A DNA stretch of 10,727 nucleotides, from NCBI GenBank assembly GCA_009926905.1, contig RFNX01000411.1, forward strand, positions 1 through 10,727, written 5' to 3'. The notes beneath the pieces were generated by a model. It saw only the letters and a program-made list of their open reading frames with translations. It was not told where the DNA came from and ran no database searches. A program made the translations under genes and the position numbers. This DNA is from Flavobacteriales bacterium (GTDB lineage Bacteria > Bacteroidota > Bacteroidia > Flavobacteriales_D > Crocinitomicaceae). This document shows, one piece after another, positions 1 through 7,469 of this stretch. Each line of letters opens with the position of its first letter. Position 1 is the first letter of the stretch.

Positions 1-1602
1 GATTATACCGTCAAAATAGATGTTTTAAACCTTCAACCTGGTACGTATTATTATTATCGTTTCTTTGCTGATACTGATACTTCTATTATTGGAAGAACAA
101 AAACCGCAAGTATAGGTAATCTTGAAAATGTTCGATTAGCTTTTGTTAACTGCAACGACTTTCGAAGAGGTTATTTTAACGCTTTCAGGACTTTAGCGAA
201 TCGCAACAACGTAGATGCAGTTGTTCATTTAGGTGATTATATATATGAAACTGGAGGAGGACCTGACAACCGAGTGCATGAACCTAATGCTGAAATTTGG
301 AGACTGAATGATTATAGAACTAGATATTCGCAATACAAACTTGATAGTAATTTGGCACGTTGTCACCAAGTATTTCCTTTTATTCAAATTTGGGATGACC
401 ATGATATTGTTGTTGACGCAGTTACGGATACTTCATTGCGCCATGGATCGCAGTTTGGTAGTTATCAAAACCGAAAAAATGTTGCTATTCAAGCATTTAG
501 AGAATGGAACCCAATTCGAGACATTTCACAAGAAAATCAAATAAAAAATTGGCGAAAATTTTCTTATGGATCCATGTTGGATTTATTTATGCTGGATGTT
601 CGACTTTATGACAGAAGTTCTTTTGCAACTGGTACAAGCGATACAATTTATAATTCTCCTTACGCAAAAATGTGCGGACCAGAACAATTGAATTGGTTGA
701 AGGATGAATTATATAACTCAACAGCAAAATGGAAAGTAATAGCTAATGGCTTGATGTTTGGTCAACTACAAGTTGCAAATGTTCCTTTAGTTTTTGAAAA
801 TTGGGACGGATACAATTTTGAGCGAAATCAAATTTTAAATCTAATTGATACAGGTAATATTGAAAATGTAATTGTTTATTCTGGTGATTTTCATTGCTCA
901 TTTGCTTCGAATCTGGCTAAAAACCCATATAATTTTGCGAGTTACAATCCATTGAATGGAAATGGTTCTCTTGCTGTTGAATTTATTCCACCAAGCTTGT
1001 CATCTGACAATTTTGACGAAGGAAATGATTTTGGATTGGGAGCTGGAAATGCTGGAGTTGCACAAACGCTTATTACAACAAGTAATTCACATATAAGATA
1101 TTGCGATTTAGTAAATCATGGTTACGGAATTCTTGACTTAAGAAATGATCGCGCTCAAAATGAATTTTGGTTTTTACAGGATATTCAGAATCCAAATAAC
1201 TTCAATGAGTCGGCATCTTCTATTTGGAGGGTACTAAATAATGAAGGAAAACTGACGAGTGGAGGATCAGTTTCGGAGGCAACTTTTAATGTTTCTGAAG
1301 CCCCCGTAACTTGTCTTGATCCATTTGCAACTGTAAATAATTCACCACCAATTATCATCCATTTGTTTCCAAATCCTTTTCATGACTGGATTAAACTAGA
1401 ATTTATTTCAAATAATGGAATTCCTATCCAATTATCTATTTCTGATGCTAACGGAAATATGCTTCTGTCACAAAATGAAAAAAAGGTAAATTTAGGACAA
1501 AATACTTTTTGGATAAAAACAGCAAATTTAATACCTGGATCTTATTTTTTAACAATCCAACAAGGAAAAAGCAAACAGATAAAGAAGCTTTTTAAAATAT
1601 AG
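1..1602 (+). CDS. PhoD-type alkaline phosphatase with type IX secretion sorting domain, 5' end outside the window
   Basis: The frame is open from base 1, so the gene starts upstream. A GTG at 274 is only an internal valine. The first ~35 residues resemble the end of the beta-sandwich PhoD N-terminal domain (LQPGTYYYYRF). The metallophosphatase core follows: HLGDYIYE at 226-249, WDDHD at 391-405 and SGDFHCS at 880-900, the blocks that bind Fe3+/Ca2+ in PhoD enzymes. The more usual DDHE appears here as DDHD. From about 1366 (FPNP) to the stop lies an ~80-residue C-terminal domain ending in KKLFKI, typical of cargo of the type IX secretion system, so the enzyme is probably released or anchored at the cell surface. 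Family members hydrolyse phosphomonoesters and phosphodiesters, generally for phosphate scavenging; the substrate cannot be told here. Family call firm, role inferred. Confidence 0.9.
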   Translation, partial: DYTVKIDVLNLQPGTYYYYRFFADTDTSIIGRTKTASIGNLENVRLAFVNCNDFRRGYFNAFRTLANRNNVDAVVHLGDYIYETGGGPDNRVHEPNAEIWRLNDYRTRYSQYKLDSNLARCHQVFPFIQIWDDHDIVVDAVTDTSLRHGSQFGSYQNRKNVAIQAFREWNPIRDISQENQIKNWRKFSYGSMLDLFMLDVRLYDRSSFATGTSDTIYNSPYAKMCGPEQLNWLKDELYNSTAKWKVIANGLMFGQLQVANVPLVFENWDGYNFERNQILNLIDTGNIENVIVYSGDFHCSFASNLAKNPYNFASYNPLNGNGSLAVEFIPPSLSSDNFDEGNDFGLGAGNAGVAQTLITTSNSHIRYCDLVNHGYGILDLRNDRAQNEFWFLQDIQNPNNFNESASSIWRVLNNEGKLTSGGSVSEATFNVSEAPVTCLDPFATVNNSPPIIIHLFPNPFHDWIKLEFISNNGIPIQLSISDANGNMLLSQNEKKVNLGQNTFWIKTANLIPGSYFLTIQQGKSKQIKKLFKI

Positions 1603-1792
1603 TTATTTTTTTCTATAACTTTCGATATGGGGCAACTTTGTTTATAGTCAATGTAAAATGCCATTATAAATTCCAAAGGCTTTATTATGGATTTTTGCGA
1701 CATTAATTTAAAAAATCTTCAATTTCAAATATCGAATTTCCGATTTTAAGTATCTGATTGAATTTGCCTCAACTCATATCCACCAATTTTAA

Positions 1793-1800
1793 TAAATTTG
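1793..1800 (+). promoter_or_regulatory. Probable -7 promoter element of accA
   Basis: TAAATTTG is an exact match to the Bacteroidota -7 consensus TAnnTTTG and ends 21 bases before the accA ATG. The nearest upstream TTG (1764-1766) is 26 bases away, further than the usual -33 spacing, so only the -7 half is supported. The A-rich stretch before the ATG fits Bacteroidota translation initiation without a Shine-Dalgarno sequence. The rest of the 219-base gap after the phosphatase gene shows nothing else clear. Confidence 0.55.
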
Positions 1801-1821
1801 TAGTCCCAATAAACTAAAAAT

Positions 1822-2775
1822 ATGGCAACTTACTTAGATTTTGAAGAACCTTTAAAAGCATTAGAAGACCAAATCACGCAAACAATTGAAATCGGTGAAA
1901 CAACTGAAATCGATATGAGCGATAAAATCACAGAATTGCAACGTAAATTGAGTGAAAAAACAAAAGAAGTATTTTCAAACCTTACGCCATGGCAACGCGT
2001 TCAATTGTCAAGACACCCAGATAGACCTTATACTTTAGCTTACATCAATGCCTTAACTGAAGGTAATTTCATTGAATTACACGGAGATAGAAGTGTGAAA
2101 GATGACAAAGCAATGGTAGGTGGTTTCGGTTTGATGGACGGTCAAAGTGTAATGTTCATTGGTCAGCAAAAAGGAATCAATACCAAAATGCGTCAGTACC
2201 GTAATTTCGGAATGGCAAATCCTGAAGGCTATAGAAAAGCTCTTCGTTTGATGAAATTGGCTGAAAAATTCAATAAACCAATTGTAACTTTTATCGATAC
2301 TCCGGGAGCTTTCCCAGGATTAGAAGCAGAAGAAAGAGGTCAAGGTGAAGCAATTGCTCGAAATATTTATGAAATGATGCGCTTAAAAGTTCCTGTGATT
2401 TGTATCATCATTGGTGAAGGTGCATCAGGTGGAGCTTTAGGAATTGGCGTTGGTGATAAAGTGGTAATGCTTGAAAACACATGGTATTCTGTAATTTCCC
2501 CCGAATCTTGTTCGTCTATTTTATGGCGTTCATGGGACTTCAAAGAAAAAGCTGCTGAAGCATTGAAATTGACATCAACAGATATGAAAAAACACCACTT
2601 AGTTGATGATGTTATCGCTGAACCAATCAATGGAGCACACAGAAGTCAAGATGAAATGTTTAAAATCATCAAGAAAAAAATTAAAAGCTACATCAAAGAA
2701 TTAAAAGAAATCGATGCGGATGAAAGAATCAATCAACGTATTGAGAAGTTTAATAAAATGGGAGTTTGGAAATAA
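1822..2775 (+). CDS. accA: Acetyl-CoA carboxylase, carboxyltransferase subunit alpha
   Basis: 317 residues, close to the 319 of E. coli AccA, so full length. With AccD (not in this window) it forms the alpha2beta2 carboxyltransferase that moves the carboxyl group from carboxybiotin to acetyl-CoA, making malonyl-CoA, the first committed step of cytosolic fatty acid synthesis. The N-terminal ~80 residues are the helical region (DFEEPL...ITELQRKL). The crotonase-fold core follows: FIELHGDR near residues 82-89, DTPGAFPG at 159-166, and GEGASGGAL from 198, whose glycine pair at 203-204 forms the oxyanion hole for acetyl-CoA. The start is supported by the -7 element 21 bases upstream and by homology beginning at once. 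A terminator follows, so it is probably transcribed alone. Nothing unusual. Confidence 0.98.
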   Translation: MATYLDFEEPLKALEDQITQTIEIGETTEIDMSDKITELQRKLSEKTKEVFSNLTPWQRVQLSRHPDRPYTLAYINALTEGNFIELHGDRSVKDDKAMVGGFGLMDGQSVMFIGQQKGINTKMRQYRNFGMANPEGYRKALRLMKLAEKFNKPIVTFIDTPGAFPGLEAEERGQGEAIARNIYEMMRLKVPVICIIIGEGASGGALGIGVGDKVVMLENTWYSVISPESCSSILWRSWDFKEKAAEALKLTSTDMKKHHLVDDVIAEPINGAHRSQDEMFKIIKKKIKSYIKELKEIDADERINQRIEKFNKMGVWK

Positions 2776-2814
2776 ACTGAAAGTGAAAAGTGAAGAATTA
2801 AAAGTGGAAAACTG

Positions 2815-2830
2815 ATTCGTCGCGGCGAAT
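2815..2830. repeat. GC-rich near-perfect palindrome in a purine-rich repeat tract
   Basis: ATTCGTCGCGGCGAAT is a 16-base palindrome with a single mismatched pair, strikingly GC-rich for this A+T-rich DNA. It sits between degenerate purine repeats of the form AAAGTGAAA/AAAGTTGAAA (about 2777-2812 and 2831-2842), after the accA stop and before the terminator. It may be a member of a dispersed intergenic repeat family, but no second copy occurs in this window. Confidence 0.5.
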
Positions 2831-2854
2831 TGAAAGTTGAAACCATGAAATAAT

Positions 2855-2893
2855 AAAACCGTTGACCGAGGCTCTCGAAGTTAACGGTTTTTT
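2855..2893 (+). terminator. Rho-independent terminator after accA
   Basis: Left arm AAAACCGTTGAC (2855-2866) pairs with GTTAACGGTTTT (2880-2891), with one G-T wobble. The stem continues as CGAG/CTCG (2867-2870 with 2874-2877) around a GCT loop, with a two-base AA bulge at 2878-2879. The right arm runs into a six-T tract (2888-2893). It lies 79 bases after the accA stop. The A-run on the left arm could also let it act on the other strand. Confidence 0.88.
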
Positions 2894-2924
2894 AGTTCTA
2901 ACTTCATAAAGTAATTCCATCATT

Positions 2925-2956
2925 TTCAAATAAACACATCTTCAAATTTTCAAATT
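2925..2956. repeat. Short TTCAAATT repeats upstream of recG
   Basis: TTCAAATT occurs twice head to tail at 2941-2948 and 2949-2956, with a variant TTCAAATA at 2925-2932. The tract ends 13 bases before the recG ATG. No TAnnTTTG element is visible here, so the recG promoter is not identified. It may be simple low-complexity sequence. Confidence 0.35.
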
Positions 2957-2969
2957 CCAGCCATCTGAA

Positions 2970-5066
2970 ATGAACCATATCCTCGATACTCCAATAGAAT
3001 TTTTAAAGGGCGTTGGACCTCAGAGAGCTCACTTGTTGCAAGCGGAGTTGGGAATTTTCACGTTTAAAGAATTATTAGAGCATTATCCGTTTCGGTATTT
3101 AGATCGCTCAACTTACCATAAAATCAAAGATTTACCTTACGTTGATAATTATGTTCAAATCAAAGGTGTCATTCAATCGATAAAAGAAATTGGGTCTGGT
3201 AGAGGAAAAAAAATGTTCGCACGTTTTTCAGATGAAACAGGTTCGATTGACTTAGTTTGGTTTCAAGGATTTCAATGGATTAAACCAAATCTGAAATTAA
3301 ATACTGAATATCAAGTTTTTGGTCGAGCGAAAGTTTATGGTAGTTCTTGGAACATACCTCATCCAGAATTGACATTACTTTCAGAAATCACTAATAAATC
3401 TGGACTCCAAGCATTTTATAGTAGTACGGAAAAACTGAATGCAAAAGGTCTTCATTCTAAAGGAATTGAGAAATTAGTGGGTACTTTACTTCCACAACTA
3501 AAAGGCAAGTTATCGGAGAACTTGCCAGAATGGATGCTTCAAGAACATCACTTAATTTCGAGAGAAGCTGCACTATTTGCCATACATTTACCTGATTCAG
3601 AACAAATTGCCTCCAAAGCGCGTTTTCGATTAAAGTTTGAAGAATTATTTTTCCTTCAATTGGAAATGTTACTGCGAAAAGAAAGCACTGGTAAGAAACT
3701 CAAAGGTTACGTCTTCGAAGAAGTTGGAAATCACTTCTCCGATTTTTATGAAAATCACCTGCCTTTTCAATTGACTAATGCTCAAAAACGTGTCATCAAG
3801 GAAATTCGAAAAGACTTTTTGACAGGCAAACACATGAATCGGCTGTTGCAAGGAGATGTAGGAAGTGGAAAAACATTGGTAGCACTTTTGACCATGCTTA
3901 TAGGAATTGGAAACGGTTTTCAAGCAGCAATCATGGCGCCAACTGAAATTCTTGCCAACCAACATTTCATAGCCATAAAAGATTTTTTGAGCGAAATGAA
4001 CATCAACATTGGTTTACTTACAGGTTCGGTAAAAAAGAAAGATCGTATTTTAATTCACGAGCAATTGATAAATGGCGAAATGGATATACTTGTTGGAACA
4101 CATGCTTTGTTAGAAGACGTGGTACAATTTAAAAATCTCGGTATCGTCGTAATTGACGAGCAACATCGTTTTGGTGTGGCGCAACGTGCAAAAATGTGGC
4201 GTAAAAACCTCAATCCACCTCATGTGTTGATTATGACTGCAACACCGATACCGAGAACGTTGGCTATGACTTTTTATGGCGATTTAGATGTTTCTGTTAT
4301 AGACGAATTGCCACCGGGTAGAAAACCAATTTCAACGATTCATAAATTTGAAAGTTATCGTTTGCGATTGTTTGGTTTTATGAAAGAACAAATCGCGCTT
4401 GGACGTCAGATTTACATCGTTTATCCACTAATTAACGAATCTGAAACATTAGATTTCAATAATTTAATGGATGGATTTGAAGCCATTTCGCGTTCCTTTC
4501 CTAAGCCACAGTATCAAGTAAGCATCGTTCACGGACAAATGAAACCAGAAGATAAAGATTACGAAATGCAACGATTCGTCAAAGGTGAAACACACATAAT
4601 GGTGGCAACAACTGTGATTGAAGTGGGTGTGAATGTGCCCAATGCATCTGTGATGGTAATTGAAAGCGCTGAACGATTTGGTTTGTCGCAATTACATCAA
4701 TTACGTGGTCGTGTGGGACGAGGCGCTGAAAAATCGTATTGCATTTTAATGACGGGTGACAAAATTTCCAAAGAATCAATGAAACGGATGGAAACGATGG
4801 TGCAAAGTAATGACGGATTTGAAATTTCAGAAGTGGACTTACAATTACGAGGTCCTGGCGATTTAATGGGCACGCAACAAAGTGGAGTTTTAGATTTAAA
4901 AATCTCTAATTTAGCGCGCGACGGTCAAATTGTAACATTGGCAAGAGAAGCTGCAAAAAAACTTTTAGAAGAAGATCCACAATTCATACTCCCTGAACAT
5001 CAATCGTTAAAAGAAGTAATTCGAACAATCCTGAAGAAAAAACCGAATTGGGGAAGGATTGCTTAA
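2970..5066 (+). CDS. recG: ATP-dependent DNA helicase RecG
   Basis: 698 residues, against 693 in E. coli RecG, so complete. RecG remodels stalled replication forks and branch-migrates Holliday junctions, working in DNA repair and restart. The N-terminus contains the wedge domain with its OB fold (about residues 60-160; VDNYVQIKGVIQSIKEIG, then FSDETGSIDLVWFQG). The superfamily 2 helicase core has Walker A GDVGSGKT at 295-302, APTEILANQH as motif Ia, the DEQH box at 396-399, TATPIPRT from 423, and VATTVIEVGVNVPNA followed by QLRGRVGRG as motifs V and VI. The GDLMGTQQSG segment that follows belongs to the RecG translocation region. The ATG is 76 bases after the accA terminator, so recG has its own unidentified promoter. 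It converges on the peptidase gene, 49 bases away. Confidence 0.98.
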   Translation: MNHILDTPIEFLKGVGPQRAHLLQAELGIFTFKELLEHYPFRYLDRSTYHKIKDLPYVDNYVQIKGVIQSIKEIGSGRGKKMFARFSDETGSIDLVWFQGFQWIKPNLKLNTEYQVFGRAKVYGSSWNIPHPELTLLSEITNKSGLQAFYSSTEKLNAKGLHSKGIEKLVGTLLPQLKGKLSENLPEWMLQEHHLISREAALFAIHLPDSEQIASKARFRLKFEELFFLQLEMLLRKESTGKKLKGYVFEEVGNHFSDFYENHLPFQLTNAQKRVIKEIRKDFLTGKHMNRLLQGDVGSGKTLVALLTMLIGIGNGFQAAIMAPTEILANQHFIAIKDFLSEMNINIGLLTGSVKKKDRILIHEQLINGEMDILVGTHALLEDVVQFKNLGIVVIDEQHRFGVAQRAKMWRKNLNPPHVLIMTATPIPRTLAMTFYGDLDVSVIDELPPGRKPISTIHKFESYRLRLFGFMKEQIALGRQIYIVYPLINESETLDFNNLMDGFEAISRSFPKPQYQVSIVHGQMKPEDKDYEMQRFVKGETHIMVATTVIEVGVNVPNASVMVIESAERFGLSQLHQLRGRVGRGAEKSYCILMTGDKISKESMKRMETMVQSNDGFEISEVDLQLRGPGDLMGTQQSGVLDLKISNLARDGQIVTLAREAAKKLLEEDPQFILPEHQSLKEVIRTILKKKPNWGRIA

Positions 5067-5073
5067 CAAAAAG

Positions 5074-5101
5074 TTTTTTTTAACTCATTTCTTTAAGAAA
5101 T
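5074..5101. terminator. Weak candidate terminator region between convergent genes
   Basis: The 49-base gap between recG and the convergent peptidase gene holds an eight-T run (5074-5081) just after recG and the inverted repeat ATTTC/GAAAT (5087-5091 with 5097-5101, loop TTTAA). The stem is short and A+T-rich and no strong hairpin precedes the T-run, so this is a positional inference more than a clear structural call. Confidence 0.3.
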
Positions 5102-5115
5102 AAATAATCTTTAAA

Positions 5116-6099
5116 TCATTTTCTGATTAATCCTTCAAATGAGATATAAGCGTAAGCTTCTCCTTTAAAATCAAGAAGTTGACAAAATAACATCCCATCA
5201 GAATTAACACCATTTGTAACATCATATTTAGCTCCATATGTATCTCTCATTATTGAACCATCTTCAGTATCTTTTAAAAAAGAAAGTTCAATTATACTAA
5301 AATTACCATTTTCATCTGTATATGAAATTTGCCATTTCTTAGTGGTTGGACTATATTTCAAAAGTGGTTTTGTCCCAATAACTTTTTCGTTTATACTCTC
5401 TCCAGTTTTTGCACTTTGTATTATCATTACAACAATTGTACCTTGATAAGTTAAAGTATTATCAATTTCTCCTCCCGAAACCTTAATAGGATTAGGACTA
5501 TTATTTTTCGCATTATACCAACCTCTAGAAATAGCTAAAAGTCTTTTACTCTTTGGAGGATGAGAAAGACTCCCTACTTCACTACAAAGTTTATTTATTG
5601 CTGACTGAGCCTGAGTTAACGAAGCTCCCATTTTATACATTACATAACCAGAAAATTCATCAGCTTCTAATTCTTGCTGATGACTATCTTCACTACCTCC
5701 TAATGTATGACCTGAAAGATGATGACCAATTTCATGTGCTAAAATTGACCATGCACTATAGTCATTACCTGTCATTGATTTAACTGACTCAATAAAATCT
5801 GGATTATACAATATAAACCTTTCAATTTTATCAGATTCAGTTTGAATCAAGGTTGCAACTGCGTTATCAACATTTGAAGCTTTTAAAATAAAATTTGAAG
5901 GAAGACTAACTAATTTCATAATCTTATCTATAATATGTTCAGCTTCAATACTTGGATAATACAAATTAACTGTTGTATTTGAAACATTTTTACTATAGGA
6001 ACAAGCGTTGTCTATTTTAAACATTTCCTGACAATTCACCAAATTATTACTTGTACAACAAATAAAAATGAACAACAAGAAATGTAAAGATTTCTTCAT
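5116..6099 (-). CDS. Exported zinc metallopeptidase, M48-like, with extra C-terminal domain
   Basis: 327 residues. The N-terminus MKKSLHFLLFIFICC is a signal sequence, with cleavage plausible after NC at about residue 23; there is no proper lipobox. The zinc site is clear: HEIGHH at 122-127 supplies two histidines and the catalytic Glu123. ELEAD at 143-147 gives the third ligand in the ExxxD arrangement of M48-type gluzincins (HtpX, Oma1, BepA). Unlike HtpX, no membrane helix follows. A short helical stretch with HPPKSKRL (typical of soluble M48 enzymes) leads to residue ~195. A ~120-residue part after that, rich in predicted strands (YSPTTKKWQISYTDENGNF), I do not recognise. It is the last gene of a minus-strand cluster, 13 bases after its neighbour, and probably acts in the periplasm or outside the cell on an unknown substrate. 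Confidence 0.75.
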   Translation of the reverse strand: MKKSLHFLLFIFICCTSNNLVNCQEMFKIDNACSYSKNVSNTTVNLYYPSIEAEHIIDKIMKLVSLPSNFILKASNVDNAVATLIQTESDKIERFILYNPDFIESVKSMTGNDYSAWSILAHEIGHHLSGHTLGGSEDSHQQELEADEFSGYVMYKMGASLTQAQSAINKLCSEVGSLSHPPKSKRLLAISRGWYNAKNNSPNPIKVSGGEIDNTLTYQGTIVVMIIQSAKTGESINEKVIGTKPLLKYSPTTKKWQISYTDENGNFSIIELSFLKDTEDGSIMRDTYGAKYDVTNGVNSDGMLFCQLLDFKGEAYAYISFEGLIRK

Positions 6100-6112
6100 A
6101 AGAATTCAGAAT

Positions 6113-6553
6113 TTAGTCTAGTAGAATTATTATAAAAAGGTAGTCTTTGGAACTATAATTATTTTTGCATTCGAATTGAGCTTTACCTGAATAGTAAGGA
6201 GTATTAGAAGCAATTCCTTTACCATATCCATTTGATGGAGGATCAAAAGTATCTGCTTCCGAATTATTTGTCTTGGCATAAACATCTTTTAGTCTATTTA
6301 ATGTTTGCGTCGGGTCAAGATGAATAATAATTGCCTTTTTAAGATTATTTCCTTCAAAAGTCAATTGAACAATTGATTCTCCATAATTATCATACCTTTT
6401 GTACCAATAAACATTTGAGTTTTTTTGATCTTGAGTAAATGTATTACCTTTCTCTGTAATTGCACTTAGTGTAGTTGTTTTATCCTTATATAATCTCTGT
6501 CCATTAATACTTAATGTACAAAAGAAGCTGAATATTATGATTACTGTTTTCAT
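6113..6553 (-). CDS. Exported protein of unknown function, 146 residues
   Basis: I do not recognise this protein. The open frame extends upstream to 6676, but the ATG at 6553 is preferred: it gives a textbook signal peptide (MKTVIIIFSFFCTLSINGQ, cleavage near residue 19) and places the gene 13 bases after the preceding gene instead of overlapping it. The mature part is ~125 residues, polar and rich in Asn, Tyr and Lys, with alternating strand-like segments (SNVYWYKRYDNYGESIVQLTFEG) and one likely helix (TQTLNRLKDVY). It ends in a hydrophobic strand (YLFIIILLD). One cysteine remains in the mature protein. The 13-base gaps on both sides indicate co-transcription with the exported peptidase and the 174-residue protein, so a role as partner, substrate or inhibitor is possible but unproven. 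Confidence 0.7.
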   Translation of the reverse strand: MKTVIIIFSFFCTLSINGQRLYKDKTTTLSAITEKGNTFTQDQKNSNVYWYKRYDNYGESIVQLTFEGNNLKKAIIIHLDPTQTLNRLKDVYAKTNNSEADTFDPPSNGYGKGIASNTPYYSGKAQFECKNNYSSKDYLFIIILLD

Positions 6554-6566
6554 AAAATTTATTTTT

Positions 6567-7091
6567 TTACTCTGAAATGATTTTGTAAGGTTTACTAAAT
6601 GAACCATAACTGAAAATATTACTTGGAATCCAATATTTCTTTCCTGTATTAGTAGACCAATAAACAGCTGTTCCATCTGGATTATATTGAATAAATTGAA
6701 GTCCTACAACATTAATCCCTCTATCTAAAATCCAAAAACCTCCGCCTGAGCTCCTTATAAAAACAGACTCACTACAAGAAACTAATGAAATATCCATTTC
6801 AGCATTTTTAGGAGCATAATAAAAATTATTCAGTTGCCAATAACATGTTGTGATTAAACAATATGCAACTTTATCGCCATTCTCCAATGAAAAATATCGA
6901 TAATCTTGACCTAAATTGTATACATAACCATTTGGTTTATAAAAAAGTTGGAAATTACTATCATCAGTTCTTAACCACTTTAAAGTGTAGATATTAATAT
7001 TATTAGAGTAGGGTCTTAAATTGTTTTGAGCCAAGAATTGACTTGGAATGAGAAATGTAAAAAAAATAAAAAGTAAACAAGCTGTTTTCAT
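6567..7091 (-). CDS. Exported protein of unknown function, 174 residues
   Basis: I do not recognise this protein. MKTACLLFIFFTFLIPSQFLAQ is a clear signal peptide with a likely cut after FLA (residue 21). The mature ~153 residues are rich in aromatic residues (many Tyr, Trp and Phe) and look all-beta, with repeated strand-turn segments such as NFQLFYKPNGYVYNLG and VVGLQFIQYNPDGTAVYWST. Three cysteines in the middle (TTCYWQ, VSCSE and VAYC) could form a disulphide after export. There is no type IX sorting domain and no lipobox, so a soluble periplasmic or secreted location is likely. The gene lies 39 bases after the 60-residue gene and 13 bases before the next, within the same minus-strand cluster. 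Confidence 0.7.
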   Translation of the reverse strand: MKTACLLFIFFTFLIPSQFLAQNNLRPYSNNINIYTLKWLRTDDSNFQLFYKPNGYVYNLGQDYRYFSLENGDKVAYCLITTCYWQLNNFYYAPKNAEMDISLVSCSESVFIRSSGGGFWILDRGINVVGLQFIQYNPDGTAVYWSTNTGKKYWIPSNIFSYGSFSKPYKIISE

Positions 7092-7130
7092 ACCTAATAA
7101 TTAATTTTTGCTGTATTTTGGCACATTAGT

Positions 7131-7313
7131 TTAATCTATTTGTGATAAAATTTGATCAATAGTTTCAATAACTGTAAATTCTTTGTTAGTACAATATATA
7201 AAAGTTTGTGAATGACGTTCATCAGCCTCCAAATAAACTATTTGGTATTTGGATATGTAGATAGTTTCATCTTTTGTACCCGGTAATTGAGTTACCTTAA
7301 TAAATGTTTTCAT
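7131..7313 (-). CDS. Small cytoplasmic protein, LytTR- or FlbD-like, unknown role
   Basis: 60 residues with no signal peptide. The pattern IYISKYQIVYLEADERHSQ, then FIYCTNKEFTVIETIDQIL, resembles the core of LytTR DNA-binding domains (I..I.YLEA, strand, strand, terminal helix), but the protein is about half a full domain. It also resembles the small FlbD/SwrD fold (MIKVTRLNG..., ...TV.ET...I). Neither assignment is firm. The start is supported by a -7 element 37 bases upstream on this strand. It is the first gene of the minus-strand cluster that goes on to three exported proteins, and is divergent to the XRE regulator. A regulatory role for the cluster is a reasonable guess from position only. 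Confidence 0.6.
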   Translation of the reverse strand: MKTFIKVTQLPGTKDETIYISKYQIVYLEADERHSQTFIYCTNKEFTVIETIDQILSQID

Positions 7314-7336
7314 GCTTTTTGTTTTTGATTTGTCAA

Positions 7337-7348
7337 TTCTTCGAAGAA
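7337..7348. promoter_or_regulatory. Perfect 12-base palindrome, candidate operator
   Basis: TTCTTCGAAGAA lies two bases downstream of the minus-strand -7 element and 23 bases before the start of the 60-residue gene, so a protein bound here would block transcription of the minus-strand cluster. The divergent XRE protein or the LytTR-like protein are candidate ligands. The core TCTTCGAAGA also occurs inside recG near 3714, probably by chance. Confidence 0.4.
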
Positions 7349-7350
7349 CA

Positions 7351-7358
7351 CAAATCTA
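7351..7358 (-). promoter_or_regulatory. Probable -7 promoter element of the four-gene minus-strand cluster
   Basis: Read on the minus strand this is TAGATTTG, an exact TAnnTTTG match, ending 37 bases before the ATG of the 60-residue gene. No TTG sits at the usual -33 spacing. No comparable element is visible in the short gaps inside the cluster, which supports one transcript running from here to 5116. Confidence 0.5.
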
Positions 7359-7374
7359 CCTTGTAATCAAAATC

Positions 7375-7418
7375 ATTAATCGAATTCAAAATCATAATTT
7401 ATTATGTAGGCGATTAAT
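7375..7418. promoter_or_regulatory. Nested inverted repeats in the divergent intergenic region
   Basis: Outer arms ATTAATCG (7375-7382) and CGATTAAT (7411-7418) match perfectly over eight bases. Between them CATAAT (7393-7398) and ATTATG (7401-7406) form a second inverted repeat. The structure lies between the two divergent promoters, about 20 bases upstream of each -7 element, a fitting place for autoregulation by the XRE protein. A+T-rich DNA gives such repeats by chance fairly often, so this is tentative. Confidence 0.35.
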
Positions 7419-7442
7419 ATATGCTCTCTATTTCAAATTATT

Positions 7443-7450
7443 TATCTTTA
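7443..7450 (+). promoter_or_regulatory. Possible -7 element of the XRE regulator gene
   Basis: TATCTTTA matches TAnnTTTG except for the last base and ends 19 bases before the XRE ATG, the same range as at the two toxin-antitoxin promoters (17 bases), which carry TATCTTTG. Confidence 0.4.
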
Positions 7451-7469
7451 CAATCCAAATCATTAAACC

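Noticed and set aside
274..276. GTG as a start codon for the phosphatase gene.
   Set aside because: The same frame is open from base 1 and encodes essential PhoD motifs (HLGDYIYE) upstream of it.
1601..1620. AGTTAT/ATAACT inverted repeat around a T-rich loop just after the phosphatase stop.
   Set aside because: Short, A+T-only stem apart from one pair, and the T-run lies in the loop instead of following the stem.
6554..6676. Upstream extension of the 146-residue exported protein to a Met at 6676.
   Set aside because: It would overlap the preceding gene by 110 bases and bury the clear signal peptide that starts at 6553.
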